From Labilithrix sp. (lineage in GTDB: Bacteria > Myxococcota_A > Polyangia > Polyangiales > Polyangiaceae): a DNA stretch of 64,000 nucleotides. The first letter of the stretch is position 1. Each line of letters starts with the position of its first letter. Location: positions 1-64,000 of the forward strand of contig JAHBWC010000036.1 of assembly GCA_019637225.1 (NCBI GenBank), written 5' to 3'. Position numbers and translations under genes: made by a program. The notes beneath the pieces were generated by a model. It did not search any database. It saw nothing but the letters and a program-made list of their open reading frames with translations, and was not told where the DNA came from. Positions 17,635-26,897 of this stretch are shown piece by piece.

Positions 17635-19467
17635 TCAGAGGAACGGGCTGGCGTGCGGCTCGGGGCGCCCGACCGCCGCCCGGACGCGCGCCGCCGTGCG
17701 GACGGCGAACAGCGCCGCCACCGCGACGAGCGTTCCGCCGAACGCCGTCTCGAGGGCGACGCTCGGGACCACCCGCCGCGACGCGGCCACGAGCGCGGCG
17801 CCGACGAGGAGACCGGGCAGGAGCTTCTTCGCCACCAGCATCTGGACGTCGCGCGGTGAGAGCGTCGGCGCCACGCGGCTCGCTCCGAGGAGCGTCGCGG
17901 CCAGCGCCCATGTCTTCGCGACGAACACCGCCGCCGAGAGGAGCGCGAGACCGTTGCCGCGCGGGGCGAGGACGCCGGGGAGCTGCCAGCCTCCGAGGAA
18001 AATCGTCACGCCGAGCGCGGCCGCGAGGAGCACCCCGGCGCGCTCGAAGAGCTCCGCGCGGATGGAAGACGACCCCGGCGCGACGTCGCCTTGGGGACGC
18101 GTCCGCACGACGGCGGCGACCGCCACCGCGTAGACGACGCCGAGGACCGCGCACGCCGGATACCGCGCCGCCGCGAACTGCCACGGCGCGCCGCCCTGGA
18201 CGCGGACGATCTCCGCGAGCTCGAGCGCGCCGACCTGACCGACGGCGAGCGCGAGCGCGCCGGCCATCACGACGACCGCGAGCCCCGTCCGCACGAGCGC
18301 CCGCAGCGACGCGACCGCGCCGCGCTCGAGGGCGACGCGCGACCAGACGAGCATCGACGCCGACGACGCGAGGAGGACGACGCCGTCGACCTCGCGCCCG
18401 ACGAGGTACGGAGTGAGCGCGAACGCGGCGATCACCGCGGAGCCGATGGCCGAGAGCGCGGCGTGACGCCCGCTCCCGAAGAGCGCGCCGAGGAGCGCGC
18501 GCGCCGTCGTCCGCCGCACGCGCGACGCGATCCGGAGCTCGAGGGCCGCCAGAGACGGCGGTCCGGGCAGGACGAGGAGCACCAGCACCGCGAGCGCGAG
18601 CCCCACGATGAGGAGCGCCGGCGCGTACTCGGTCGGCACGCGCTCGCCGGAGTACTCGATGAGCGAGAAGGTCGTCGTCTCCTCGACGCCCGAGTCGGCG
18701 TGACGAACCGTGAGCTCGACCGCGCGCGCGGAGGCCGCCACGACGTCTCCGACGGAGAGCACGTGCAGGCCGTCGACGCTCGCCAGCACGTCGCCCACCA
18801 GGATGCCGGCGCGCTCCGCGGGCGAGCCCGCGCGAACGCTCTCGATCGGGAGCCCGCGCGGCGAGGGCGACCCGGGGACGATCCCGAGGAAGGCGAGGAC
18901 GCGCGCGCCCTCGGCGATCCGCGCGTCGAGGACACTCGCGCGCGTCGACGACGGCAAGACGTCGAGCTGGACGCCGCGCATCACGCCGACGAGCGGCGGC
19001 GCGCCCTGGTTGTTGGAGGCGAACGCGACCTCGACGTCGCCGCGGAACGTCGCGTGAGCGGCTCGGTCGCCGCGGCCGCAGAGGCGCTCGGCGAGCTCCT
19101 CGCGCACGACGACCTCGAGGCGATCTGGCGTCGCGACGGTGCCCTCGACCTCGACGCTCACGCCGCGCGTGGGCGGCTCGCCCGCGCGGAAGACCGTCCC
19201 CTCGAACGTGACCTTGCCCGCGCGGCCCTGCGGGAACCCGGTCCCGTGAACTTCGAGGCGGTCGCCCGGCTCGATCTCGCGAGGCGCGAGCTCCGTGACC
19301 TCGACGAGCGGCGGGGCGATCTGACGTTCGCACCCGGTCAGGACGAAGAGGAAGAGGACCGCTGCGGCAGCCAGCGCCGCGAGCGCGCGACGACGACGAG
19401 CGCCGAGCGCATGACGAAGGCTCGAGATCGCGCGTACGAAAGGTGACAGCACGTGACCTTCGTACAT
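17635..19467 (-). CDS. Lipoprotein-IPT-PDZ domain fused to degenerate NuoH-like membrane domain
   Basis: This 610-residue protein starts with a lipoprotein signal (FLFVLTGC, Cys46). An IPT/TIG-like beta domain (about 50-150: LAPREIEPGDRLEVHGTGFP) and a PDZ domain (about 190-270: VRAGSPAERAGILVGDVLASVDGLHV) follow. The membrane half resembles complex I subunit H: LRALVRTGLAVVVMAGALALAVGQVGALELAEIVRVQGG, FLGGWQLPG, and VFVAKTWALAATLLGASRVAPTLSPRDVQMLVAKKLLPG match the order of NuoH motifs. The quinone-site loop AEtNRaPFDLPEaEsE is missing, so quinone chemistry is unlikely. It heads an operon with the NuoL- and NuoM-like genes. The combination is unfamiliar to me and its role is unknown. Confidence 0.75.
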   Translation of the reverse strand: MYEGHVLSPFVRAISSLRHALGARRRRALAALAAAAVLFLFVLTGCERQIAPPLVEVTELAPREIEPGDRLEVHGTGFPQGRAGKVTFEGTVFRAGEPPTRGVSVEVEGTVATPDRLEVVVREELAERLCGRGDRAAHATFRGDVEVAFASNNQGAPPLVGVMRGVQLDVLPSSTRASVLDARIAEGARVLAFLGIVPGSPSPRGLPIESVRAGSPAERAGILVGDVLASVDGLHVLSVGDVVAASARAVELTVRHADSGVEETTTFSLIEYSGERVPTEYAPALLIVGLALAVLVLLVLPGPPSLAALELRIASRVRRTTARALLGALFGSGRHAALSAIGSAVIAAFALTPYLVGREVDGVVLLASSASMLVWSRVALERGAVASLRALVRTGLAVVVMAGALALAVGQVGALELAEIVRVQGGAPWQFAAARYPACAVLGVVYAVAVAAVVRTRPQGDVAPGSSSIRAELFERAGVLLAAALGVTIFLGGWQLPGVLAPRGNGLALLSAAVFVAKTWALAATLLGASRVAPTLSPRDVQMLVAKKLLPGLLVGAALVAASRRVVPSVALETAFGGTLVAVAALFAVRTAARVRAAVGRPEPHASPFL

Positions 19468-19591
19468 AGAGGACGGCCTGCGAGCGCGCGACTTTTCGGC
19501 GATCTCGGCCCGCCGGGCGGCGCGCGGCCGGTGCTAGCATCCGCCCCGGCCGCGGGCGCCGTCACGCGCGTCAGCCCAGGAGTCTCCTCGA

Positions 19592-20668
19592 ATGTCGAAC
19601 GTGTATGCGGTGATCATGGCTGGGGGAGCCGGGACGCGGTTCTGGCCTGCCTCTCGTGCGCTCCGTCCGAAGCAGCTCTTGCCGCTCGCCGGCGCGGAGA
19701 ACGAGACCCTCCTCGCGGCGACCGTCCGGCGGCTCCGGCCGCTCGTCACCGAGGACCGCGTCGTCGTCGTCACCGGCGAGCACCTCGCCGAGCCCACGGC
19801 GCGCGCCGTGCCCGGCGTCCCGGAGGCGCAGATCCTCCGCGAGCCCGCGCCGCGCAACACCGCCCCTTGCATCGCCTGGGCGAACGCGACGATCGCGCGG
19901 CTCGATCCCGACGCCGTGGTGATGGTGCTCCCGAGCGATCACTTCATCTCGGACGAGCCCGGTTTCCAGCGCGTGCTCGAGCTCGCAGTGGCGAGCGCCG
20001 AGCGCGGGCACGTCACCACGGTCGGGATCGTGCCGTCGCGCCCCGAGACCGGCTACGGCTACATCGAGGTCGGCGACCCGCTCGACGCCGGCGGCGGCGC
20101 GGCGCGCGCCGTGAAGCGCTTCGTCGAGAAGCCCGATCGCGCGCGGGCCGAGTCGTTCGTCGCGGCGGGGCCGTCGCGCTACCTCTGGAACGCGGGGATG
20201 TTCTTCTTCCGCGTGCGCGACATGGCCGAGCTCCTCGAGCGTCACCTCCCCGGCGTCGCGGCGGGCGTCGCGCGGATGGGCGACGATCCCGCGGCCGTGC
20301 GAGAGGTCTTCCCGACACTCGAGAGCGTCTCGATCGACCACGGCGTGATGGAGAAGGCGACGAACCTCGCCGTGGTGCCCGGCGATTTCGGCTGGAACGA
20401 CGTCGGCAGCTGGCAGTCGGCCTGGGAGCTCGCCGAGCGCGACGCGAACGGCAACGCGGTCGGCGCGAGCGACGTCGTCGTCGACGCGCGGGGCAACCTC
20501 GTCCGCTCGCTCGGCGCGAGCAAGAAGACGATCGCGCTCGTCGGCGTGAACGACCTCGTCGTCGTCGAGACCGACGACGCCATCCTCGTCATCCCCCGCG
20601 ACCGCGCGCAGGACGTACGGCTCGTGGTCGACGCCCTCAAGAAGAGCGGGCGGACGACACTGACCTGA
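19592..20668 (+). CDS. manC: Mannose-1-phosphate guanylyltransferase
   Basis: The enzyme makes GDP-mannose from mannose-1-phosphate and GTP, supplying mannose for polysaccharide or glycan synthesis in the cytoplasm. The nucleotidyltransferase signature AVIMAGGAGTRFWPASR is at residues 6-22, followed by RPKQLLPL, MVLPSDHFI, ETGYGYIE, FVEKPDRARAESFV and FGWNDVGSWQS, all typical of the family. The length of 358 residues matches the single-domain form without the C-terminal isomerase. An AGGAG site about ten bases upstream supports the ATG, and an extended -10 motif TGCTAGCAT lies further upstream at 19532-19540. Confidence 0.95.
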   Translation: MSNVYAVIMAGGAGTRFWPASRALRPKQLLPLAGAENETLLAATVRRLRPLVTEDRVVVVTGEHLAEPTARAVPGVPEAQILREPAPRNTAPCIAWANATIARLDPDAVVMVLPSDHFISDEPGFQRVLELAVASAERGHVTTVGIVPSRPETGYGYIEVGDPLDAGGGAARAVKRFVEKPDRARAESFVAAGPSRYLWNAGMFFFRVRDMAELLERHLPGVAAGVARMGDDPAAVREVFPTLESVSIDHGVMEKATNLAVVPGDFGWNDVGSWQSAWELAERDANGNAVGASDVVVDARGNLVRSLGASKKTIALVGVNDLVVVETDDAILVIPRDRAQDVRLVVDALKKSGRTTLT

Positions 20669-20699
20669 GCGGCTCCGCTCGAGCACGGGGCCGAGCCGC
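20669..20699 (+). terminator. Hairpin after manC
   Basis: GCGGCTC (20669-20675) and GAGCCGC (20693-20699) form a perfect seven-base stem directly after the manC stop, with a 17-base loop and no T-tract. It may end manC transcription. Confidence 0.3.
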
Positions 20700-20727
20700 G
20701 CGCGCCGAGCCGTGGTAGGTACGGTCG

Positions 20728-21651
20728 ATGCCGATCCAGTGGTACCCCGGCCACATGACGAAGGCTCGGCGCCTCATCGCCGACTCGATGCCGTCGCAAG
20801 ACGTGATCATCGAGGTGCTCGACGCGCGCATGCCGCGCTCGAGCGAGAACCCCGTCGTCACCGAGCTCCGGAGGCACAAGCCGGTGATCAAGGTGCTCGG
20901 CAAGAGCGACCTCGCGGATCCGGTCGTCACGAAGGCGTGGATCCGCTTCTTCGAGGAAGAGGTCCATCCGAGCCCGGGCGACGGGCTCGCGCCCGGCAAG
21001 GTCGTCGCGATCGCGCTCACCACCACGCGCCCGGGCGAGGCGAAGACGAAGCTCCCGGAGCTCTGCAAGAAGCTCGCGCTCCATCCGCGCGGACCGGGCA
21101 AGACGCCGCGCGTGATGATCGTCGGCATCCCGAACGTCGGGAAGTCGACGCTGATCAACACGCTGATGGATCGCAAGGTGGCGAAGACGGGCGACGAGCC
21201 CGCCGTCACGAAGGGCCAGCAGATCGTGACGCTGAAGAGCGGCATGACGATCTCCGACAACCCCGGGATCATGTGGCCCAAGATCGAAGACGAGGACGCG
21301 TCGCTCCGCCTCGCCTTCGGCGGCGCCATCCCGGACTCGGCGATCGACTACGAGACCGTCGGGTTCTGGGGCGCGTCGTACCTCCTCGAGGCTTACCCCG
21401 CGCTCGTCCTCGCGCGCTACAAGCTGAAGTCGCTCCCGGCCACGCCGATGGCGCTGCTCGAGGAGATCGGCAAGCGGCGCGGCGGCCTCCGCGCCGGCGG
21501 CGTCGTCGATCTCCACAAGGCCGCGGACGCCTTGATCCACGACTTTCGCCAGGGCGCACTCGGACGCATCACCCTCGAGTCACCGCCCAAGCCCGAGCCC
21601 AAGCCCGATCCCGATCTCGAACTCGATCTCGATCTCGAGCCGACCGACTAG
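20728..21651 (+). CDS. ylqF: YlqF/RbgA-type ribosome biogenesis GTPase
   Basis: A circularly permuted GTPase of 307 residues that acts in late assembly of the 50S ribosomal subunit. The permuted order is visible: the G4 motif (VLGKSDL, with GKSD in place of NKxD) precedes G1 (GIPNVGKST, residues 133-141) and G3 (DNPGIMWP). The N-terminal [12 protein letters not shown] is a hallmark of the family. The C-terminus ends in an acidic Pro/Lys/Asp/Leu tail. The ATG lies just after a TAGGTA box with no Shine-Dalgarno sequence. The stop overlaps the stop of convergent tssG by two bases. Confidence 0.93.
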   Translation: MPIQWYPGHMTKARRLIADSMPSQDVIIEVLDARMPRSSENPVVTELRRHKPVIKVLGKSDLADPVVTKAWIRFFEEEVHPSPGDGLAPGKVVAIALTTTRPGEAKTKLPELCKKLALHPRGPGKTPRVMIVGIPNVGKSTLINTLMDRKVAKTGDEPAVTKGQQIVTLKSGMTISDNPGIMWPKIEDEDASLRLAFGGAIPDSAIDYETVGFWGASYLLEAYPALVLARYKLKSLPATPMALLEEIGKRRGGLRAGGVVDLHKAADALIHDFRQGALGRITLESPPKPEPKPDPDLELDLDLEPTD

Positions 21652-22688
21652 GGCGCATCGCCGTCCGCCCCCGCCGAGCGCGCGATGAAGCTCGCGCGGA
21701 GCGGCGCCGCCTCGCGCGTCGAGAGCCGCGTCGTCCGACCGAGCTGCGTTCGCGCGCCGCCGAGCTGGAAACGCGGCACGTGCTCCGGCGCCGTGACGAG
21801 CTCGACCTCGGCCTCGAGCACACCGCCGGACGCCTGATCGAGCAACGCCGCGAGCGTGGGGTAGAGCGCTCCGCCGGGAGAGAGCGCGTCGGTCTGCTCC
21901 TGCGTCAGCGGCCCGAGCGTCACCCGGAAGCGGCCGCTCCGGTCGGCGACGCTCCGTCCGATCGCCATGTCGACGCCGAGCGTCGTGTTGCGGACGCCGA
22001 GCGTCGCGCGCTGGTCCTCGCGCAGCTCCGTGCGGCGGAGCACGAAGCACTCGAGATCGAAAGGGATGCCCGGCAGGAGCCGCGCCGCGAGCCGCTTGAT
22101 CGAATCGGTGGTTCGCGCGCGTCGCGCGAGGATCGGCGCGAGGCCGAGGCGGACCAGCGGCGCGAGCGCGCCCGCGCCGGACGCGCCGCGAGCGTCCACT
22201 CCGACGAAGGCGAGCGCGCGCGACGTGAACGCGTCCGCCGCGTCCGTGCGGTGCCCGGCGTGAAGCCGATTGCGCTGCCAGGCGCGGAAGAAGAGGCCGA
22301 GCACGCGGTGATGGAAGATGTCGTAGAACTCGCGGAGCCCGGGCGTGTCGCTCTGCTCGGAGGCGATGACGTCCTCGGTCATGCCCACCGGCAGCGGAGA
22401 CACGACGCCGAACAGCCCGAGGAACGTCGTCCGGATGGTCGTGAACGGTGGGTCTTGCGTGGGGAACGGCGGCCGTACCCACTTCACGTCGCTGGGGTGG
22501 AAGACGAGCTCGGGATCGTGCTCGAAGCGGATCGCCTCGCTGCGCGGCGGCCCGGCGTGACCGACGGGGACGGCGTCGGGGCGCATGCGCTCGACGAGGT
22601 CGACGACCTGGAAGAACTCGAAGCGGTGGCCCTCGCGCTCGAGGAGCCGCCTCAGATGAGCGTCAACGATCCGTTTCGTGCCGGCCAT
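21648..22688 (-). CDS. tssG: T6SS baseplate protein TssG
   Basis: TssG joins TssF, TssE and TssK in the baseplate wedge on which the T6SS tail grows. The 346-residue protein has the family features: an N-terminal helix ([23 protein letters not shown]), an early [16 protein letters not shown] strand region, [45 protein letters not shown], and a C-terminal [16 protein letters not shown]. The ATG at 22688 overlaps the end of tssF by 37 bases, indicating coupling. The long open frame upstream of this ATG is an antisense shadow of tssF. Confidence 0.92.
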   Translation of the reverse strand: MAGTKRIVDAHLRRLLEREGHRFEFFQVVDLVERMRPDAVPVGHAGPPRSEAIRFEHDPELVFHPSDVKWVRPPFPTQDPPFTTIRTTFLGLFGVVSPLPVGMTEDVIASEQSDTPGLREFYDIFHHRVLGLFFRAWQRNRLHAGHRTDAADAFTSRALAFVGVDARGASGAGALAPLVRLGLAPILARRARTTDSIKRLAARLLPGIPFDLECFVLRRTELREDQRATLGVRNTTLGVDMAIGRSVADRSGRFRVTLGPLTQEQTDALSPGGALYPTLAALLDQASGGVLEAEVELVTAPEHVPRFQLGGARTQLGRTTRLSTREAAPLRASFIARSAGADGDAP

Positions 22689-24415
22689 GTGAATCGCTGC
22701 CTCGAGGGCGAGCCCTCCAGCGTGACGCGCGAGAACGAGTTGATCGAAGCGTACGAGGCGAAGAAGCGCTCGAGGATCGCTCCGAAGAGGAACATGTCGC
22801 CCGGACCGACGAAGCCGCTGTCGGCCACGCCCACGTCGATCGCGACGCCGCGCACCGGCGCTCCGCGATGAAGCTGCTCGGCGGGAGAGACGCGGACGCT
22901 CTGCAACGCCGCGAGGCGTAGCTCGTTGGCGCGCGCGGCCTGGGCGTCGATGCGCGCGTGGAAGTTGTAGACGTCGAGCGCCGCGCGGAGGACGCGCACG
23001 TCGGTGATCGCGGAGAGGTTCATCGCCGCGTGCGCGACGACGCGCCATTGCTGATCGCGCCCGAAGGGCGGCGGGACGTAGAGCGTGGGCGGAGCGAGGT
23101 TCTTGAACGTGGCCACCGCCGGCGAGGACGCCGTCGGGACGCAGATCTCCCCGACCCGGAGCCCGCGCGTGAGCGCGCGGTTGGTCGCGAGGACGTCGAT
23201 CGACACGGCCTCCGCGTCCGGGAGCACACCGGAGTCGCGCGCGGTGCCGAAGGAGACGATCGTGTCGGCGCCCTCCCCCGTCACGCTCGGTCGGACGTGC
23301 GCCGCATAGAAGGGCCGCTGCGACGCCCCGCCGACGTACGCGAAGTCGTAGAACGACGGCACTTCGCTCCGCGCGCCGCCCTCGCCGAGCGCCTCGACGC
23401 GCGTGATGGCGTAGACCTCTCCATGCGCCGGAGAGAGGCCGGAGGGGCGCACGAGGTACTCGTTCTTCATGGGGCTGAGCGCGAGCGGCTCCGCCGAGGT
23501 CGAGAAGACGTTCACTACCGGCACGCAGTGGATCCGGACCGAGTCGCGCCCGATCCGGAGCTCGGCCGGCGGGCCCGCGTCGAAGCGGATCACGACCGAG
23601 AACCGCGTCGCGGCCGGCGCCACCTCCTTCACGCGAGCCAGGCCGACGATGTCGACGAACGCGAACTTCGCCGGGAGCGCGTAGTACTCTTCGATGAGCC
23701 GCGGACCGGCGAACGCGGTCGGCGATCCGGGGAGGAGCGCCTCGTCCTCGCCGAAGCCGACGCTCTCGATGGCGCGCCGCCCGAGCGCGATCTCGCGCTC
23801 GACGCCGCCGGCCGCCGGGACCGCGAGCGAGACCGACTCCGCGCTCTGGTGAAGCCACATCAACGTGCCGAGGCTCGTCCGCGCCTCGCCCGCGAAGTGC
23901 AGCCGGAGGCGATCGGCGCCGAGCGCGGCGATCGGCATCGCGAGCGGCATCTTCAGGTCGATGCGCATCTCGTGCTTGCCGCCGGGGAGCGGCACGACGC
24001 GCACGTCGTCGATGACCCACGGCATCAGCTCGCAGTCCATCGCCGAGCGGAAGAGGCACGGAGTGCCGTCGACCTTCACGCTCGCGAACTCGGTGCCGGC
24101 GGGGACGATCAGGCGCTCGCGTAGCACCGTGGGCAACGGCGTGAGCTCGAGGATGGCGGACGACGGCATCGGCCGCACGAGATCGGGGAAGAGCAGCTGC
24201 GCGATCCCCTGAATCGCCTGCGGCAGCTCGTCGTCCAGCTTCTGGCGGACGCGCCCGGTGAGGAACGCCACGCCCTCGAGGAGCCGCTCGACGTCGGGGT
24301 CGCCGCTCCGCTCGGCGAGCATCGGCGCGAGCGCGGGGTGCGCCTGGGCGAACTCACGCCCCATCTCGCGGAGGAACGCGAGCTCGTCCTGGTAGTAGCC
24401 GGCGAAGTCGCTCAT
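22652..24415 (-). CDS. tssF: T6SS baseplate protein TssF
   Basis: TssF is the large wedge protein of the T6SS baseplate. The 587-residue length and the N-terminus [24 protein letters not shown], followed by [30 protein letters not shown] and [18 protein letters not shown], are diagnostic, and [15 protein letters not shown] and the C-terminal [14 protein letters not shown] block support it. It lies 11 bases after tssE and overlaps tssG, giving the operon tssE-F-G. Confidence 0.95.
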   Translation of the reverse strand: MSDFAGYYQDELAFLREMGREFAQAHPALAPMLAERSGDPDVERLLEGVAFLTGRVRQKLDDELPQAIQGIAQLLFPDLVRPMPSSAILELTPLPTVLRERLIVPAGTEFASVKVDGTPCLFRSAMDCELMPWVIDDVRVVPLPGGKHEMRIDLKMPLAMPIAALGADRLRLHFAGEARTSLGTLMWLHQSAESVSLAVPAAGGVEREIALGRRAIESVGFGEDEALLPGSPTAFAGPRLIEEYYALPAKFAFVDIVGLARVKEVAPAATRFSVVIRFDAGPPAELRIGRDSVRIHCVPVVNVFSTSAEPLALSPMKNEYLVRPSGLSPAHGEVYAITRVEALGEGGARSEVPSFYDFAYVGGASQRPFYAAHVRPSVTGEGADTIVSFGTARDSGVLPDAEAVSIDVLATNRALTRGLRVGEICVPTASSPAVATFKNLAPPTLYVPPPFGRDQQWRVVAHAAMNLSAITDVRVLRAALDVYNFHARIDAQAARANELRLAALQSVRVSPAEQLHRGAPVRGVAIDVGVADSGFVGPGDMFLFGAILERFFASYASINSFSRVTLEGSPSRQRFTWPARNGSLTLI

Positions 24416-24426
24416 CGACGCGGCGA

Positions 24427-24837
24427 CTACTGTACGCGCACGTTTCGCGCGGCGTCGATGATCGTCTCGAACTTCACCCGCGCGCGCCGGCCGCCGTTCG
24501 AGAGGTCAGCCGCGATCTCGAACCGGATCGTCATGTCGCGACCCGCCTCGGCCGGCACGTGGACGACGCTCACGTTCAGGAGCCGCGGCTCGTACTTCTT
24601 GATGGTGTGGCGGATGCTCTTCAGCACGTCGTCGATGGCGTCGGGACACGAGTGCACGATGTCGGTGACGCTCACGATGCCGTAGTCCGACGCGCTGAGC
24701 GACGAGCCGGCGCGGGTCACGAACATCGCCTGCAAGTGCTCGAGGACGGCCGCCTTGGCCTCGTCGTCCGACACGGCGCGACGCGGCGCGGCGAGCTCGG
24801 GCTCGCGGATCCGGCGGAGAAGCGAGTGACCGGCCAT
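24427..24837 (-). CDS. tssE: T6SS baseplate protein TssE (gp25-like)
   Basis: TssE is the gp25-like sheath-initiating baseplate component. The 136-residue protein shows LLRRIREPE near the N-terminus, YGIVSVTDIVHSCPDAIDDVLKSIRHTIKKYEPRL (the conserved gp25 core, with a YEPRL motif) and a C-terminal beta region with TIRFEIAADL. The ATG at 24837 follows a TACGAT box by six bases with no ribosome site, suggesting a leaderless start; the frame continues upstream only as an antisense shadow. Confidence 0.92.
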   Translation of the reverse strand: MAGHSLLRRIREPELAAPRRAVSDDEAKAAVLEHLQAMFVTRAGSSLSASDYGIVSVTDIVHSCPDAIDDVLKSIRHTIKKYEPRLLNVSVVHVPAEAGRDMTIRFEIAADLSNGGRRARVKFETIIDAARNVRVQ

Positions 24838-24882
24838 CGATTCATCGTACCCATTTCGCGAGCGGCCGATACTCTCGTTAGC
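24838..24882. promoter_or_regulatory. 45-bp divergent promoter region, tssE / unknown gene
   Basis: Only 45 bases separate the two divergent start codons. On the minus strand TACGAT (24844-24849) lies six bases before the tssE ATG; on the plus strand TACTCT (24870-24875) lies seven bases before the ATG at 24883. The two promoters must overlap, so expression may be mutually exclusive or co-controlled. Confidence 0.5.
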
Positions 24883-25671
24883 ATGACGAGACATGTGACC
24901 GATCCCCAGGCCGCGCTCGCGCGAGCCATCGAGGCCACGAAGAAGATCGCCAGCCTCGCGAGGCCCGGCCTCATGCGCGACGCCTACGAGGCGAGCGCGT
25001 CGACCGCAAAAAAGGCGGGCAACCTGGGCAAGGCCGGCGTCCAGGTCGCGGCCACCGCGGCGACGCTCGGCAGCGGCGGCTACGCGGCGTTCGGCGTTCC
25101 CGCCGTTCAGGTCGTCGGCCAGAGCATGGGCGCGGTCGGCTCCGCGCTCGCCGCTACGCCCGTCGGCATCGCGCTCGCCGGCGCCAACGCGGTCTACCAC
25201 CTCAAGGCCGTCTACTCGACCGCGTGGCACCTCAAGGCGCTGACGGCGATACGCGATCACGCGAGCACGTTTCACGGACGCGTGGACTGGCGCACGCGGG
25301 ACGCGACGCTCAAGACGCTCGCCTACACCATCAGTCAGAAGCAGGAGAAGGCCGCCCGCCGCACCGTCTCGGCGGTGCCCGGCGTGGGCGTGCTGGCCAC
25401 GCTCTACAGCGCGAGCCGCGCCGTCTACAAGTCCGCCGTCGGCACGAAGGGCAAGGACCGAACGGCGCACGCGCAGACGCTCGTGGCGGGCCTGAAGGGC
25501 TATCCGTACCAGGTCGCAGGCAGGACCGTCCTGCAGCTCGACTACCTCGCCTTCGGCATCTGCATCGAGCTGCTCGGCGAGGATGACTTCTGGTACGCGA
25601 TGGCCACGGCGGCACAGACGGACTGGGACCTGATGGTGCCGGCCCTCGTGCCCAAGCTGAAGTCCACCTGA
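24883..25671 (+). CDS. Unknown T6SS-locus protein with hydrophobic Ala/Gly-rich segments
   Basis: A 262-residue protein I cannot assign. It has no signal peptide. A hydrophobic Ala/Gly/Val-rich region spans about residues 50-105 (VAATAATLGSGGYAAFGVPA, ALAATPVGIALAGANAVYHL), then an Arg/Lys-rich middle with a short hydrophobic stretch (VPGVGVLATLYSAS), and a C-terminus ending FGICIELLGEDDFWYAMATA. The pattern resembles membrane-inserting or pore-forming toxins as well as tape-measure fragments. It is divergent from tssE and between baseplate and tube genes, so T6SS cargo is possible but unproven. The start is the ATG seven bases after a -10-like box; the longer frame upstream is antisense to tssE. 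Confidence 0.7.
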   Translation: MTRHVTDPQAALARAIEATKKIASLARPGLMRDAYEASASTAKKAGNLGKAGVQVAATAATLGSGGYAAFGVPAVQVVGQSMGAVGSALAATPVGIALAGANAVYHLKAVYSTAWHLKALTAIRDHASTFHGRVDWRTRDATLKTLAYTISQKQEKAARRTVSAVPGVGVLATLYSASRAVYKSAVGTKGKDRTAHAQTLVAGLKGYPYQVAGRTVLQLDYLAFGICIELLGEDDFWYAMATAAQTDWDLMVPALVPKLKST

Positions 25672-25679
25672 AACGACGA

Positions 25680-25712
25680 GGGCCGCCGAGAGCATCAGCT
25701 CCGCGGCGGCCC
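25680..25712. terminator. Inverted repeat between convergent genes
   Basis: GGGCCGCCG (25680-25688) and CGGCGGCCC (25704-25712) form a perfect nine-base stem with a 15-base loop between two convergent genes. It could terminate both strands; no T-tract is seen. Confidence 0.45.
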
Positions 25713-25758
25713 ACTCTCGCTCGTCACGTCGTGCGCGTCTCGGCGCGCGCGGCTCGTT

Positions 25759-26418
25759 TCAGTGGCCGAGGGCCCCTTGCCGGCGGTTGTACGCCTGGAG
25801 CGCCGCCTTCTCGACCTCCTCGAAGAGGGCGTTGACGACAGGCTTCTTGGTGAACCCGCGAACCGGGTAGCCCCACTCGAAGAGCCACACGAGGATCTGG
25901 TTGATCACCGTGTCGTACTCCTTCTGCGGGTTGATCGCGGCGTAGGAGAGCTTGCTCACCACGTCGGCCTTCTTCTGCGTCGGCAGATCGCTCGCCTGCG
26001 CCCACGCCGTGAGCTCGACGATCTTGCTCGATATCTTCAGGATCTCGGCGTCGTTCAAGAACTTGGTCTGTCGCGCGTCCTCGTTGGCGCAGTACCCCTG
26101 CGACGTGTACTGCCGATCGGGTACGTCGGTCACGCCGTTGGTCGGGTAGTTGATGAAGTCGCTGCCGTAGGCCTCGTTCACGGCCACGTGCGTCAGCTCG
26201 TGAACGAGGTTGCCGAGGTTCCCCCACTGATGCGCGAGGTGGTAGGCGCGGGTGCCGGTCTGTGTGTCGTAGACACAACGCGCCCACCCGCTCGTCGGAA
26301 CGTTGTTCCACTGCGTGATCATCTGGCGGAGCGGATAGACCTCGTTGAGGACGTTCCGCAGCGCCACCGACGAGGTGACGTTCGCGAGCCGCTGCAGCTT
26401 CGGGAGGGTCGGATCCAT
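25759..26418 (-). CDS. HExxH metallopeptidase-like protein, candidate T6SS cargo
   Basis: This 219-residue protein contains H73-E-L-T-H77 within GNLVHELTHVAVNEAYG, the zinc-binding helix of gluzincin/metzincin-type peptidases. The third metal ligand is not certain; acidic residues downstream (ANEDARQ) are candidates. No signal peptide is present, which fits an effector exported by a one-step system. It lies three bases after the second hcp gene in one operon, and proteins cotranscribed with hcp are often Hcp-carried effectors. Peptidase activity and export are inferred. The family beyond the HExxH motif is not recognised, and no immunity gene follows. Confidence 0.75.
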   Translation of the reverse strand: MDPTLPKLQRLANVTSSVALRNVLNEVYPLRQMITQWNNVPTSGWARCVYDTQTGTRAYHLAHQWGNLGNLVHELTHVAVNEAYGSDFINYPTNGVTDVPDRQYTSQGYCANEDARQTKFLNDAEILKISSKIVELTAWAQASDLPTQKKADVVSKLSYAAINPQKEYDTVINQILVWLFEWGYPVRGFTKKPVVNALFEEVEKAALQAYNRRQGALGH

Positions 26419-26421
26419 GGC

Positions 26422-26883
26422 CTACTTCTGCGCAGCGTCGGTCCGGCTGAAGTGGGCGATCTTGTCGGCGGTCGCGAAGGTCATGTCCGTGTACTGGATG
26501 CTCATCTGAATCGAGGCGGAGATGCCGCTCCACGCGTGGCTCATGCTCTCGATCCAGCCGTCCATCAGGTGGACCTCGCGGACCTTCTTCCACGACTTCT
26601 TGTTCGCCGCGTCGACCTTCTGCTCGAGCTCCGTGATCTCGACGTCGCCGAGCATGGTGCCGTGATAGAGCCGCTGCTGGAGCTCCGCGACCCACGGCCC
26701 GAAGGGGAGCGAGATCATCATCGAGCTCTGGTGAACCGTGCCCGTGGCGCTGTCCGCCTGCGTGTACGCCGTCGCGGCGAAGGAGAGCGACTCGAGCCGG
26801 AGGAAGTCCTTGTAGCCCTCCGCAACGACATCACCCTTGACGGTCTGAACTTCGTTCTTGAAGACGATCAACCTGCCTGCCAT
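26422..26883 (-). CDS. hcp: Hcp-family T6SS tube protein (second copy)
   Basis: A 153-residue Hcp-like protein, the hexameric ring unit of the T6SS inner tube. The pattern LRLESLSFAATAY, GTVHQSSMMISLPFGPWVAELQQRLYHGTML and VHLMDGWIESMSHAWSG, SIQMSIQYTDMTF follows the Hcp fold and parallels the neighbouring copy. GAGGAG precedes the ATG at 26883. It is clearly diverged from the upstream copy, so the two may form different or mixed tubes. It sits 14 bases after the first copy and three bases before the metallopeptidase-like gene. Confidence 0.85.
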   Translation of the reverse strand: MAGRLIVFKNEVQTVKGDVVAEGYKDFLRLESLSFAATAYTQADSATGTVHQSSMMISLPFGPWVAELQQRLYHGTMLGDVEITELEQKVDAANKKSWKKVREVHLMDGWIESMSHAWSGISASIQMSIQYTDMTFATADKIAHFSRTDAAQK

Positions 26884-26897
26884 TTGCCTATCTCCTC

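Noticed and set aside
13012..19540. A true respiratory complex I (nuo) operon
   Set aside because: Only H-, L- and M-like membrane parts are found, with key charged residues missing and foreign domains added; no peripheral-arm genes are nearby.
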